DNA from: an uncultured Prevotellaceae bacterium
Lineage (GTDB): Bacteria; Bacteroidota; Bacteroidia; Bacteroidales; Bacteroidaceae
Assembly (NCBI GenBank): GCA_949295905.1
Contig: CASFNA010000022.1
Span: forward strand, 186,001-250,000
Reading direction: 5' to 3'
DNA: 64,000 bases
Shown in pieces: positions 26,793-34,935 of this stretch. The notes under the pieces are model-generated. The model had not been told where the DNA came from. It saw nothing but the letters and a program-made list of their open reading frames with translations, and ran no database searches. Every line of letters begins with the position of its first letter. Positions within the stretch are counted from its first letter, which is position 1. The translations under genes and the position numbers were made by a program.

Positions 26793-28706
26793 TCATTCCG
26801 CAGGCACGAAGCGCAGGGCCGCGCCGCCCGAAGGCTGCAAGCGCAGCTGCAAGGGCTTGCCGCCGCGGACGGTCTTCAGCGCCGTGCGGACGTTGGTGCG
26901 CGTCTTCATGGACGGGTCGTCGGTGTAGATTTCCACCTTGTACTTCTTGCCTTTCTCCGTGAACAGCGATGTGTCGAGCGTCAGCTCGCGCCCGTCGAGG
27001 CCGTTGAGCACGCCCACGTACCAGTCCGCTCCGCTCCTGCGGGCCTGCACGATGTACTCGCCCGGCTCGCCGTCGATGGCGAGGCTCTCGTCCCACACGG
27101 TGGGGCAGTGCCGCCAGAAGTCGAGCTCGGCCTCGCCGCGGTAGGCGTCGGGCTTGTCATACCAGAACATGAACTGCAACGGACTGTAATATACCACGGC
27201 CATGGCGAGCTGGTGCGCCTTGGTGTTCTTCACCCTTCCGTTGAAGTAGCACAGCGTGTAGTCGGCCGGTCCGGCCACGTAGCGCGTGAAGGGCAGCACC
27301 GTGTTGTGCCACGCGTCGGGCATCTCCTCGTTGCCGCGCACGCCCTCCTGCGTCATAAGGTTGGGGTACGTGCGGCTCCATCCCGTAGGGCGGTACTCGT
27401 CGTGGATGTCTACCATCAGTCCGTAGGCGGCACATTGCTCCACCGCGCGGTGCAGCCACGTGGTCCACTGCTGGCCGCCCACCTGCACGAAGCCGAATTT
27501 CAGTCCTTTTACTCCCCACTCTTTATACAGCGGCAGGATGCTGTCAAGCTGGTTATATAGTGCGCGCTGGTTTACGTAAAGCCATATTCCTATGCCCTTC
27601 GAGGCGGCGTAGGCACAGATGTCGGGCATGGAGAAGTCGCGGTTGGCCGCCACCTGCAACGCCGACGAGCTAACTTTCATCTCCGGGCCGTACCATCCTG
27701 CGTCCAGCTCGACGTATTCCAGGCCGAACTTGGCGGCGAAGTCGATGCTGGCGCGTATGCTCTTGTCGTCCAGCTGACCCGAGCGGAACGCCCGTCCGGG
27801 GCGTATGAAGGCCGTGTCTTGTATGCGGCAAGGCTCGTTGAGGTTGAGGATGAGCTGCTTGTTGTTGATTAAGTCGACCGCCCTTTCGCCCACCATCACC
27901 ACGCGCCACGGCATGTCGTAGGGCGTTATGATGTCGGCGCTGTCGTACATCGCCATCTGTAGCACGTCCCGACGCTGCAACTTGAGCTTTCCGCGGACAA
28001 AGTCGTGCAGCCCGGCTTCGGCCAACGCCACCTTCAAGCCGTTCTCCAGCTCAAGGTAAAGCGGGCGTTCGCTCTCGTCAGTCCACGCCTCCGGCTCTAA
28101 GTCCACCCACTTATAAGGGCCTTGCGCCCACGGTTCGTGCAGGGCTTTCGCTCCCGGCGCGAAGGCGAACGACGTCAAGTCGTCGGTTATGTGCATGAAG
28201 AGTCCGTTGCTGGCTTCGGGGAAATGGTAGCGCAGGGCTACGCCTTCATCGTAAGCACGGACAACGATGTCGAAGAGGTATTGCCGCCTCTTGTTGTACC
28301 CGTCGGTGTCACCGCCTGCGTCGCCGCCCTTCACAAAGTGGTACACATGCTGGCGGTAACGGTCGCGTATGCGGCTGTTCTCGCCGTAGACGGGCGTCCA
28401 CACGGTATCGACTGACACGGTGTCGATGCCCGTCAGCCGCAAGTGCTCGGTCCACAGGGCAGCCGTGTCGGTGGGAATGCCCATGGCCGACTCTACCAGG
28501 TGGTTGTCTATGCTCACCCCGAGCTGGCCGTCCGTGATGACGGGCGCGCCATTATATATGATTGAATAAAGTAGTTTGCCGTCCCGTTGCTCCATTGTGA
28601 ACGCCAGTTTGCCGCCGGGCGAGGCCAGCGTTCCGCCCAAAACGGCGGCGCGGATGCCTGCGGCTATGGCCAGGACGAGTGTCAGAAGGATGTTTCTTTT
28701 CTTCAT
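26793..28706 (-). CDS. Glycoside hydrolase family 97 (alpha-glucosidase/alpha-galactosidase family)
   Basis: This 637-residue protein has a signal peptide, the GH97 N-terminal beta-sandwich (about 25-280), a catalytic barrel (about 290-560; GLEYVELDAGWYG, then IHDEYRPTGWSRTYPNLMTQ and EGVRGNEE) and a C-terminal sandwich. These motifs define the family. Where retaining members have KVDF, with Asp as nucleophile, this one reads GLKFGFVQVGGQQW, so that Asp is Gly. Inverting members also lack this Asp, so inversion (or altered specificity) is expected; this rests on my recollection of the family. It overlaps the upstream lyase gene by four bases (ATGA), so both act in the same periplasmic degradation step. 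Confidence 0.92.
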   Translation of the reverse strand: MKKRNILLTLVLAIAAGIRAAVLGGTLASPGGKLAFTMEQRDGKLLYSIIYNGAPVITDGQLGVSIDNHLVESAMGIPTDTAALWTEHLRLTGIDTVSVDTVWTPVYGENSRIRDRYRQHVYHFVKGGDAGGDTDGYNKRRQYLFDIVVRAYDEGVALRYHFPEASNGLFMHITDDLTSFAFAPGAKALHEPWAQGPYKWVDLEPEAWTDESERPLYLELENGLKVALAEAGLHDFVRGKLKLQRRDVLQMAMYDSADIITPYDMPWRVVMVGERAVDLINNKQLILNLNEPCRIQDTAFIRPGRAFRSGQLDDKSIRASIDFAAKFGLEYVELDAGWYGPEMKVSSSALQVAANRDFSMPDICAYAASKGIGIWLYVNQRALYNQLDSILPLYKEWGVKGLKFGFVQVGGQQWTTWLHRAVEQCAAYGLMVDIHDEYRPTGWSRTYPNLMTQEGVRGNEEMPDAWHNTVLPFTRYVAGPADYTLCYFNGRVKNTKAHQLAMAVVYYSPLQFMFWYDKPDAYRGEAELDFWRHCPTVWDESLAIDGEPGEYIVQARRSGADWYVGVLNGLDGRELTLDTSLFTEKGKKYKVEIYTDDPSMKTRTNVRTALKTVRGGKPLQLRLQPSGGAALRFVPAE

Positions 28707-31057
28707 TTTTCAGTATATTCTCCGTTCTCCAATGTGAAAGTATCGCTCACTACGGCGTAGCGTCCGCTAACGGTGATGCCCCGGTAGGTCATCTCCGCGC
28801 CGTCAACCGACGAGAAGATGTAGTCCCGGCGGCCGCTCTTCAGCGTCACTACGATGCCCACCGCCGTGCTGTCCGCACTCTCGGGCTTGAAGTAAGAGAC
28901 GCTTTCGATTTCGGAAGGCTCGGCGTTCGACGACGGCTCGAACACCGCAACGAACGGCCTCGTCCACGCTTCGCCGCGCTGACGGGCCACAAACGTGAGC
29001 ACGGGTTGCTTCTCAATGTCGTACGGCTGGCCGGGCATGCGCTCGTATTCGCGGTTCTCCGGCGATAGTGCCTGCACTATTTTGCGGTCAGGTTCGCCCT
29101 TCATCCACATCGTCATGCGTATGTCCTGGTTTACGGTGAACGTGGCCTTGATGTCTCCCGCGTCCTCGGTGCACATCTTATTGTATATGTACGAGTAGGC
29201 GTAAAGGTGCCCCCCGGCGAATGCCAGTTCGTCAGTGGGGTGCAGCTCGAGGGCCGAGCCGTCGGCCTTAGTCAGCGTCATGTCCTGCCCGAGGTTGTGA
29301 TAGAAGTAATCATGCGTCTTGTCTCCGCCCTCTATTTTGCGGCTTCTGAATATGTCAACGTAGTAACCGCCCGTCTCCGACGTCTTCACTATGCCGTTGA
29401 CGCGTACCTGCCGGCTCTGCGTCTCGGGCTCGATGAACGACACTTGGGAGAACGTCACTGGACTGAACGCGGTGCGGTCGTTGGTCGAAGGATAGCGTTC
29501 GTCCACCTTGAAGGCGTGCGCCGACATCATGACAGGGTAGCTCGATATGCCGTCAACACAGACGGTGTTGTGGGCGGGGAACTGCGAATAGTATTCCGCG
29601 TAGTCCAGTCCGCCGTACAGATACTTGCCTATGCCGGCGTCGGGGCCGAGCACATAGCCCTTGCCGTACAGCTCCATGGATATGCCGTTGGCGTGCTGGT
29701 GGTTGCCGAGGCTACCGTTCAGCGACACCATGAGGTCGTGCTTGGGGTTCATGCCGGTACGTTGTACGAGCCAGGAGACGTTTGGCGCGTAGAACGAGGG
29801 CGACACGTAGCGGCCCACTTCGCCGTCGGCCGCGCCGGGACTGACGGCCTTCTTCAACGCCTCGAACTGCGCCTCGAGGGCGCGGTCGCCGTGCCTCCGG
29901 GCGTATTTCAGCACGCTCTCTATGGCCGATGTGCTAAGATACGTGGGATGAGTGTCGCCGAAACCGGCTATCATGCGGTTGGGGAAGAGGTACTGCGGCG
30001 ACGTGAGTATTGCCTGCCGGAGCACTGGCAGCTGCTTGAAGAGGTCGATGCCGGCCTTCTGGTCGAGCTCGTCGGCGAATGAGGCGAACTCGTTAAGCAC
30101 GGTGACGCTGTATCCGGGCGACTCGTACCATATGGCGGTCTCGGGGTCGAAGCCGAAGTCCGCCAGCTTCTTCATGCTCCACTGGCGCACGCTGTTGCGG
30201 TCGGTCACGCACGAAAGGTAATACTCACGGCCTTTCTTGTCGGCATAGCCAGCGTCAGGTTGCAGCACGAGGGCGATTTTTGTGATGAACCGTGCCTGAA
30301 ACAAGTTCCAGTTGTTGTGGGGCACTCCGTTGCTGATTATGTTGTCGGCCCACTTCTTGAAGGCGTCGTCGTACACGTCGCGGTCGCGCGTTATGTACTT
30401 ATTTAATAGAGTGTATATCTCCGTAAGCTCGTTGATTATGTCTTCATGTATCACCTCGAAGGTCTGCATCCCCACGAGCGTCTGCCCGTGGCCGCGGTTC
30501 AGGTCGGTAGGCACGTTGCGGTGATATATGCCCTTCATGTACACGTCGAACACCCCGAGGGCCGTCCGTGCATAGCGTTCGTCGCCCGTGGCGGCGTAGA
30601 GCTTGGCCGCGTCGCGCGCTATTGTTACGATGCGGCGGTTGACGCTGGAGATGTTGAGGCCCGTCTTCGAGGGGTGCGCCTTCTCCATCTTGCCCGTCAG
30701 CTTGCTGATGTAGGTCACCGCGCCGGTCTCGTCGTCGTCGTAGGGCACAAGGTTTTCGGTCTTCGGAGCGTCGTAGGCCGACTCCGTGCTGCGCGTGCCT
30801 GCGAACTTTACGGTGGGCACGGGAGCTTTCTCTCCGCCCGGACGGGCGAACTTCTCGCCGTCGAAGAACACGTCGGTGGCGTGCGTCGTCCAGTACATTT
30901 GCAAGCGCGAGTAGAGCCAGTCGGGCTGCCTCTCCACCTGCTCCACGTACTTTTCAACCTTGGCTTTCAGCCGTTCCGTCTCGCCGTTGCCTGCACCCAT
31001 GCACACGAGGGCCGGCAACAGCAGAAGCATAAGTATGGTTTTGCGTTTCATCATCAT
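28703..31057 (-). CDS. Heparinase II/III-family polysaccharide lyase (PL17/PL39-like architecture)
   Basis: This 784-residue secreted enzyme has a signal peptide and an N-terminal alpha/alpha toroid (about 40-400, with NRGHGQTLVGMQ, GVPHNNWNLFQARF and WYESPGYSVTVLNEF). A heparinase II/III-like beta-sandwich follows (about 410-620, with SLNGSLGNHQHANGISMELY and GPDAGIGKYLYGG), then a C-terminal sandwich. Members of this fold break uronic-acid linkages by beta-elimination, with Asn, His and Tyr as likely catalytic residues. Known PL17 and PL39 enzymes act on oligo-alginate and PL12 on heparan; the specificity here is open. Three ATGs in a row (31057, 31054, 31051) are possible starts. It heads the lyase-GH97 pair and is divergent from the PL10 gene. 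Confidence 0.88.
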   Translation of the reverse strand: MMMKRKTILMLLLLPALVCMGAGNGETERLKAKVEKYVEQVERQPDWLYSRLQMYWTTHATDVFFDGEKFARPGGEKAPVPTVKFAGTRSTESAYDAPKTENLVPYDDDETGAVTYISKLTGKMEKAHPSKTGLNISSVNRRIVTIARDAAKLYAATGDERYARTALGVFDVYMKGIYHRNVPTDLNRGHGQTLVGMQTFEVIHEDIINELTEIYTLLNKYITRDRDVYDDAFKKWADNIISNGVPHNNWNLFQARFITKIALVLQPDAGYADKKGREYYLSCVTDRNSVRQWSMKKLADFGFDPETAIWYESPGYSVTVLNEFASFADELDQKAGIDLFKQLPVLRQAILTSPQYLFPNRMIAGFGDTHPTYLSTSAIESVLKYARRHGDRALEAQFEALKKAVSPGAADGEVGRYVSPSFYAPNVSWLVQRTGMNPKHDLMVSLNGSLGNHQHANGISMELYGKGYVLGPDAGIGKYLYGGLDYAEYYSQFPAHNTVCVDGISSYPVMMSAHAFKVDERYPSTNDRTAFSPVTFSQVSFIEPETQSRQVRVNGIVKTSETGGYYVDIFRSRKIEGGDKTHDYFYHNLGQDMTLTKADGSALELHPTDELAFAGGHLYAYSYIYNKMCTEDAGDIKATFTVNQDIRMTMWMKGEPDRKIVQALSPENREYERMPGQPYDIEKQPVLTFVARQRGEAWTRPFVAVFEPSSNAEPSEIESVSYFKPESADSTAVGIVVTLKSGRRDYIFSSVDGAEMTYRGITVSGRYAVVSDTFTLENGEYTEK

Positions 31058-31183
31058 GCGTTTTTATATAATACGGACGGACTTGTGAATGTACGCAAGC
31101 GGCATGCGGAAAAAGTGGAAACAGCCTGTTTTATGGCGTTTGCCAGCCGCAGTGTAACTGCCTGTCTGCCAGCGCTTTTCCAA

Positions 31184-31260
31184 TATGCCGCCTTTCGCCC
31201 TGCAAAAGGCGGCCTTTTAGCGTGCGGTTGACGGCCTTTTGCACGATGAAATACGGCATG
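31184..31260. repeat. AAAGGCCGTCTTT-family repeat, array G
   Basis: Units TGCCGCCTTTCGCC, CAAAAGGCGGCCTTTTAG, GACGGCCTTTTGC and GATGAAATACGGCAT lie in the divergent region between the lyase and PL10. The first two form a stem. The rest of 31058-31437 is non-coding. It has a GCCGCC-GGA-GGCGGC hairpin (31397-31411) in the probable PL10 leader. Confidence 0.65.
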
Positions 31261-31437
31261 TCTGAAAACCGGCGGAGGAATGCCTGCAACCAGGCACGGC
31301 CCTCTTGCCAGTATGGCCGGGACGGGCCTACTTAAAAAAACGCCGCTCTCGATTAAACCACTGCCGCCCCGGCGCGTCTAATTCAAGAAACATTGTGCCG
31401 CCGGAGGCGGCTTGCTACTAACAAAAACATCTACGAA

Positions 31438-32553
31438 ATGAGAATCAAGACAAAGGCCGCCGCGCTGGCAATCGTGCTCTTCACTGCACTCTTGGCGCAG
31501 GCGCAGGGCGGCAAGGACGGCAACCTGCTGGAAAAGAGATGGACAAGCGCCGCGCCGAAGCTCGACGGCGCGTTCCTCACCACCGCCGAGGCGGCGCGCA
31601 TAGGCGACAACCTGCTGTATTACCAGCACCCGTCAGGCGGATGGCCGAAGAACATGCAGCTGCAAGACGAGCTGACACCGGCCATTAAAGACAAGGTGGA
31701 GAAGCTGAAGCAGGGCAAGCGCTACGCCACAATAGACAACAAGGCCACGACCACGGAGATAGCTTACCTCATGCGGCTGTACAACGCCACCAAGGCGGAG
31801 AAATACCGCGAGGCTGCCGTACGCGGCTTCAGCTACCTGTTCGAGGCGCAATACGACAACGGCGGATGGCCGCAGTTCTACCCCCTTTCAAAGGGATATT
31901 ACACGCACATAACCTACAACGACGACGCGATGGTGAACGTGCTGAAGCTGATGCGCGACGCAGCCAAGGGCAAAGAGCCTTACGCCGCACTGCCCGACAG
32001 CATCAAGGCCAAGGCAAAAGCCTCGCTCGCGAAGGGCGTGGACTGCATTCTGAAGACGCAGGTGGTGCAGGACGGCGTAAAGACCGTATGGTGCGCACAG
32101 CACGACGAGCGCACCTTGCAGCCCGCCCCGGCGCGCGCCTTCGAGCTGGCGAGCCTTAGCGGACAGGAGAGCGACGACATAGTGCTCTTCCTCATGTCGC
32201 TGTCAAAGCCGTCAGAGGAAATCCGCCAGGCCGTGGAGGCCGCCGTGGCGTGGTTCAGGAAGAGCGCAATCATGGGCAAGCGCATAGAGAAGTTTACCAA
32301 CGCCGACGGCAAGAAGGACTACCGCCTGGTTGACTGCGCGCAGGACGATGCGCCCTGCCCAGTGCTGTGGGCGCGCTTCTACACGCTCGACGACAACCGC
32401 CCGTTCTTCTGCGACCGCGACGGCGTGATGAAGTTCAGCGTCTCCGAAATAGGCTACGAGCGCCGCAACGGCTACGACTGGTACAACTCCGACGGCCTGG
32501 AGGTGCTTGAACGCTACGCCAAGTGGAAGGAAAAATATGGTATAGGGAAGTAA
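31438..32553 (+). CDS. Pectate lyase family PL10
   Basis: This 371-residue protein starts at the ATG at 31438, which opens a signal peptide (MRIKTKAAALAIVLFTALLA); the frame runs 15 codons further upstream without one. It has the PL10 pattern: YYQHPSGGWPKNMQL, KATTTEIAYLMRLYNATK, AQYDNGGWPQFYP, HITYNDDAMVNVL and WCAQHDERTLQPAPARAFE, an (alpha/alpha)3 lyase that needs Ca2+ and cleaves polygalacturonate by beta-elimination. The length equals the catalytic module alone. It is divergent from the PUL lyase and may share its regulators. The GYF-domain gene starts five bases after its stop. Confidence 0.93.
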   Translation: MRIKTKAAALAIVLFTALLAQAQGGKDGNLLEKRWTSAAPKLDGAFLTTAEAARIGDNLLYYQHPSGGWPKNMQLQDELTPAIKDKVEKLKQGKRYATIDNKATTTEIAYLMRLYNATKAEKYREAAVRGFSYLFEAQYDNGGWPQFYPLSKGYYTHITYNDDAMVNVLKLMRDAAKGKEPYAALPDSIKAKAKASLAKGVDCILKTQVVQDGVKTVWCAQHDERTLQPAPARAFELASLSGQESDDIVLFLMSLSKPSEEIRQAVEAAVAWFRKSAIMGKRIEKFTNADGKKDYRLVDCAQDDAPCPVLWARFYTLDDNRPFFCDRDGVMKFSVSEIGYERRNGYDWYNSDGLEVLERYAKWKEKYGIGK

Positions 32554-32558
32554 AGAAC

Positions 32559-33236
32559 ATGGATTTTTTCATCATAAAAGATAACAAGCAGCGGGGCCCT
32601 TACACGCTGGAAGAGCTTGCCGGCATTGGAATAACGTCGGAAACGCTCGTCTGGCGTGAAGGACTTGGCACGTGGAAGCCCGCCTGGCAGGTGGACGAAC
32701 TGCGCGCAATACTCGACGGCAAACCTACGGACGCGGCCACGCCGCCGCCCGTTCCGCCGCAGGAAGACGACATAGTGAATGACGAAACGCAGCCCGACGA
32801 GCCTGCGGACACAACCGCACAGGCCGGCAAACGCCGCCGCAGGCGCACCGCCAAGTGGCTGGCCGCGGCCGCCGTGGTGTTCTTCCTGCTGCTGATAACC
32901 TGCCCCGGCGAGGAGAAACACCGCCAGACGGTGGTTGACGGGATTGCCGAGGCGGCGCAGAGGGAAAACATCTGGCAGAGCAAGGACAACGACCTGCTGG
33001 GCGCTTTCGGCGAAACGCTGGGCAACATGCTCGTGGCGCAGTTCGCCGACGCCGTAGTGGGGCAGTTCATGAGGGTAGACAACTACGTCATCTTCTCCGT
33101 CGGCAAGATACGCTACGGCGGCGAGACGAAGACCGTATCGTTCGGAATACTGGGCCATGTGTTCACCTTCGACGCCGACGACATAGGCAAGGCCATGGAG
33201 AAGGAGCAGCCAATGCCCGACACGATGGCGGTATGA
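32559..33236 (+). CDS. GYF_2 (DUF4339) domain protein with one membrane helix
   Basis: This 225-residue protein opens with a GYF_2-type domain (FFIIKDNKQRGPYTLEEL then VWREGLGTWKPAWQVDELRA, residues 1-50), which in bacteria is a small recognition domain of uncertain partner. An acidic proline-rich linker, a basic KRRRRRT stretch and one membrane helix (about residues 98-112) follow. A C-terminal domain contains NYVIFSVGKIRYGGETKTVS, resembling DUF4359-type proteins predicted to face the periplasm. The start at 32559 is five bases after the PL10 stop; an upstream in-frame ATG lies inside PL10. It may be co-transcribed with PL10 but nothing ties it to pectin use. Confidence 0.78.
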   Translation: MDFFIIKDNKQRGPYTLEELAGIGITSETLVWREGLGTWKPAWQVDELRAILDGKPTDAATPPPVPPQEDDIVNDETQPDEPADTTAQAGKRRRRRTAKWLAAAAVVFFLLLITCPGEEKHRQTVVDGIAEAAQRENIWQSKDNDLLGAFGETLGNMLVAQFADAVVGQFMRVDNYVIFSVGKIRYGGETKTVSFGILGHVFTFDADDIGKAMEKEQPMPDTMAV

Positions 33237-33250
33237 CAAAGGTAAAAAGA

Positions 33251-33463
33251 CGTGAGTTCGGTATAAGAAAACATCCTTTGTAGGGACATAATTCTGAAGA
33301 TTGCTCCATTAAGACGCAATCGTGTCCTTAGTTCTGAAAGAACGTTTTTATTATGCTACGCTTAGGTAATACGCCTCTTCGCGGCGTGCGGACATAATGA
33401 ATTATGTCCCTACAAAGGGTATTTTCGCTGTTTGTAGAAAATAGAAGTTATGCCGAACTCACG
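33251..33463. mobile_element. MITE-like element with nested inverted repeats, 213 bp
   Basis: Outer terminal repeats of 16 bp (CGTGAGTTCGGTATAA, 33251-33266, with 33448-33463) match at 15 of 16 positions. A second, perfect 20-bp inverted pair lies inside (CCTTTGTAGGGACATAATTC at 33275-33294 and its complement at 33399-33418). There is no transposase or open frame inside. A related element is at 23626-23768. It separates the GYF gene from the MFS gene. Confidence 0.7.
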
Positions 33464-33507
33464 TTAATAAGATAAAAAAGTAAAAAGGTAAAAAGGGATA
33501 ACACACA

Positions 33508-34653
33508 ATGAAGAAAAGCTTGGTAGCACTTGCGTTCGGCACTCTCGCCCTCGGGATTGCCGAATTTGTGATGATGGGCATACTGCCCGACGTGGCGCAG
33601 AGCCTCGGCGTAAGCATACCCGAGGCTGGCCACCTGATTTCGGCCTACGCAATAGGCGTATGCTGCGGCGCGCCTTTGCTTGTAGTGGTTCACAAGTATC
33701 CGCTGAAGAGCATACTGCTCGTGCTGGCGTGCATCATACTCTTAGGCTCCACGCTGGCCGCCCTCTCGGTGAACTACTGGATGCTGCTGGCGGCGCGGTT
33801 CATATCCGGACTGCCCCACGGGGCTTACTTCGGCGTGGCCTCCATCGTGGCCGTGCGCCTGGCCGACGAGCGTCACAAGACGGGCGCGGTGTCAATCATG
33901 GTGGCCGGGATGACCGTGGCCAACCTCTTCGGCGTGCCTCTGGCTACGGGCTTGAGCGCGTCGGTGTCGTGGCGTTTCCCGTTCCTCCTGGTGGTGTTCG
34001 TCAGCCTCATAGTGCTGTACTACGTGTGGAAGTGGGTGCCGTCGGTGGGCGCGCTGCCCGACAACGGCTTCCGCCACCAGTTCGCCTTCCTGAAGAACGA
34101 CGCGCCGTGGCTCATCCTTGCGGCCACGATGTTTGCCAACGGAGGCATATTCTGCTGGTACAGCTACATCAGTCCGCTGCTCATCGAGGGCGGATTCGCC
34201 GCCGACGCGCTGCCCGCCCTGATGATAGCGGCAGGTTTCGGCATGGTGGCCGGCAACCTCATCAGCGGCCGCCTGTGCGACCGTCACCGGCCGGGTCACG
34301 TCGTGGCGGTGACGCAGTGCATAGCCATAGCCTCGCTGCTGGCTGTCTTCTGGCTGGCCGATTACGGCTGGGTGTCGGCCGCGTTGATGGTGGTATGCAC
34401 GGGATGCCTCTTCGCAGTGAGCAGTCCGCAGCAGTTTCTCATACTCAAGCACGCCCCGGGCGGCGAGCTGCTTGGCGGCGCGAGCATACAGGTGGCCTTC
34501 AACATGGGCAACGCCCTCGGCGCGTTCTGCGGCGGACTGCCCATCGCCGCAGGCCTTCCGCCGCGCTATGCGGCCTTGGTTGGCGTGCCGTTCATCGTGC
34601 TCGGGCTCGTGTCGTTCATCATCTTTTGCAGGAAATACGAGCGCAAGGCATAA
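33508..34653 (+). CDS. MFS permease, AraJ-like efflux type
   Basis: This 381-residue protein has about twelve membrane helices. It matches the DHA1/AraJ branch of the major facilitator superfamily, proton-driven exporters of sugars or drugs, with FGTLALGIAEFVMMGILPDV in helix 1, LISAYAIGVCCGAPL in helix 2 and the SGLPHGAYFGVASIVA and GMTVANLFGVPLATG segments typical of that branch. The leader contains tandem GTAAAAAG repeats (33468-33495). It is transcribed alone, with a repeat array directly after the stop. The cargo is unknown. Confidence 0.88.
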   Translation: MKKSLVALAFGTLALGIAEFVMMGILPDVAQSLGVSIPEAGHLISAYAIGVCCGAPLLVVVHKYPLKSILLVLACIILLGSTLAALSVNYWMLLAARFISGLPHGAYFGVASIVAVRLADERHKTGAVSIMVAGMTVANLFGVPLATGLSASVSWRFPFLLVVFVSLIVLYYVWKWVPSVGALPDNGFRHQFAFLKNDAPWLILAATMFANGGIFCWYSYISPLLIEGGFAADALPALMIAAGFGMVAGNLISGRLCDRHRPGHVVAVTQCIAIASLLAVFWLADYGWVSAALMVVCTGCLFAVSSPQQFLILKHAPGGELLGGASIQVAFNMGNALGAFCGGLPIAAGLPPRYAALVGVPFIVLGLVSFIIFCRKYERKA

Positions 34654-34671
34654 CGCCTTGATATCCAACGC

Positions 34672-34760
34672 TTTGCGAAAGGCCGTCTTTTACACGCTGA
34701 AAGACGGCCTTTTGCGTTGCCGTTCACGGTCTTTCAGGCTGCGAAAGACGGCCTTTCGCC
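34672..34760. repeat. AAAGGCCGTCTTT-family repeat, array H
   Basis: Four units: GAAAGGCCGTCTTTT, GAAAGACGGCCTTTT, TTCACGGTCTTTC and GAAAGACGGCCTTTC. The first two form a 13-bp stem followed by T residues just after the MFS gene, so the array probably also serves as its terminator. Confidence 0.75.
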
Positions 34761-34891
34761 GGGCGGTCGGGCGTGTCGCGGTGGCAGGTTTGCGCCGCGG
34801 CGTGCGGTTGTGGGGCGCATAAAATATGGAAAGATACGTTAAAATTGCGTGATAATAGGTACGTGCGAGGGCTAATGTCGGCTATTTGTGC

Positions 34892-34899
34892 TAAATTTG
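34892..34899 (+). promoter_or_regulatory. -7 box of the Ca2+ ATPase gene
   Basis: TAAATTTG fits the consensus and lies 36 bp before the ATG at 34936; no clear -33 partner. Confidence 0.5.
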
Positions 34900-34935
34900 C
34901 AACCGATATTAACTTAATTGTTTTTTGAATTTTAG

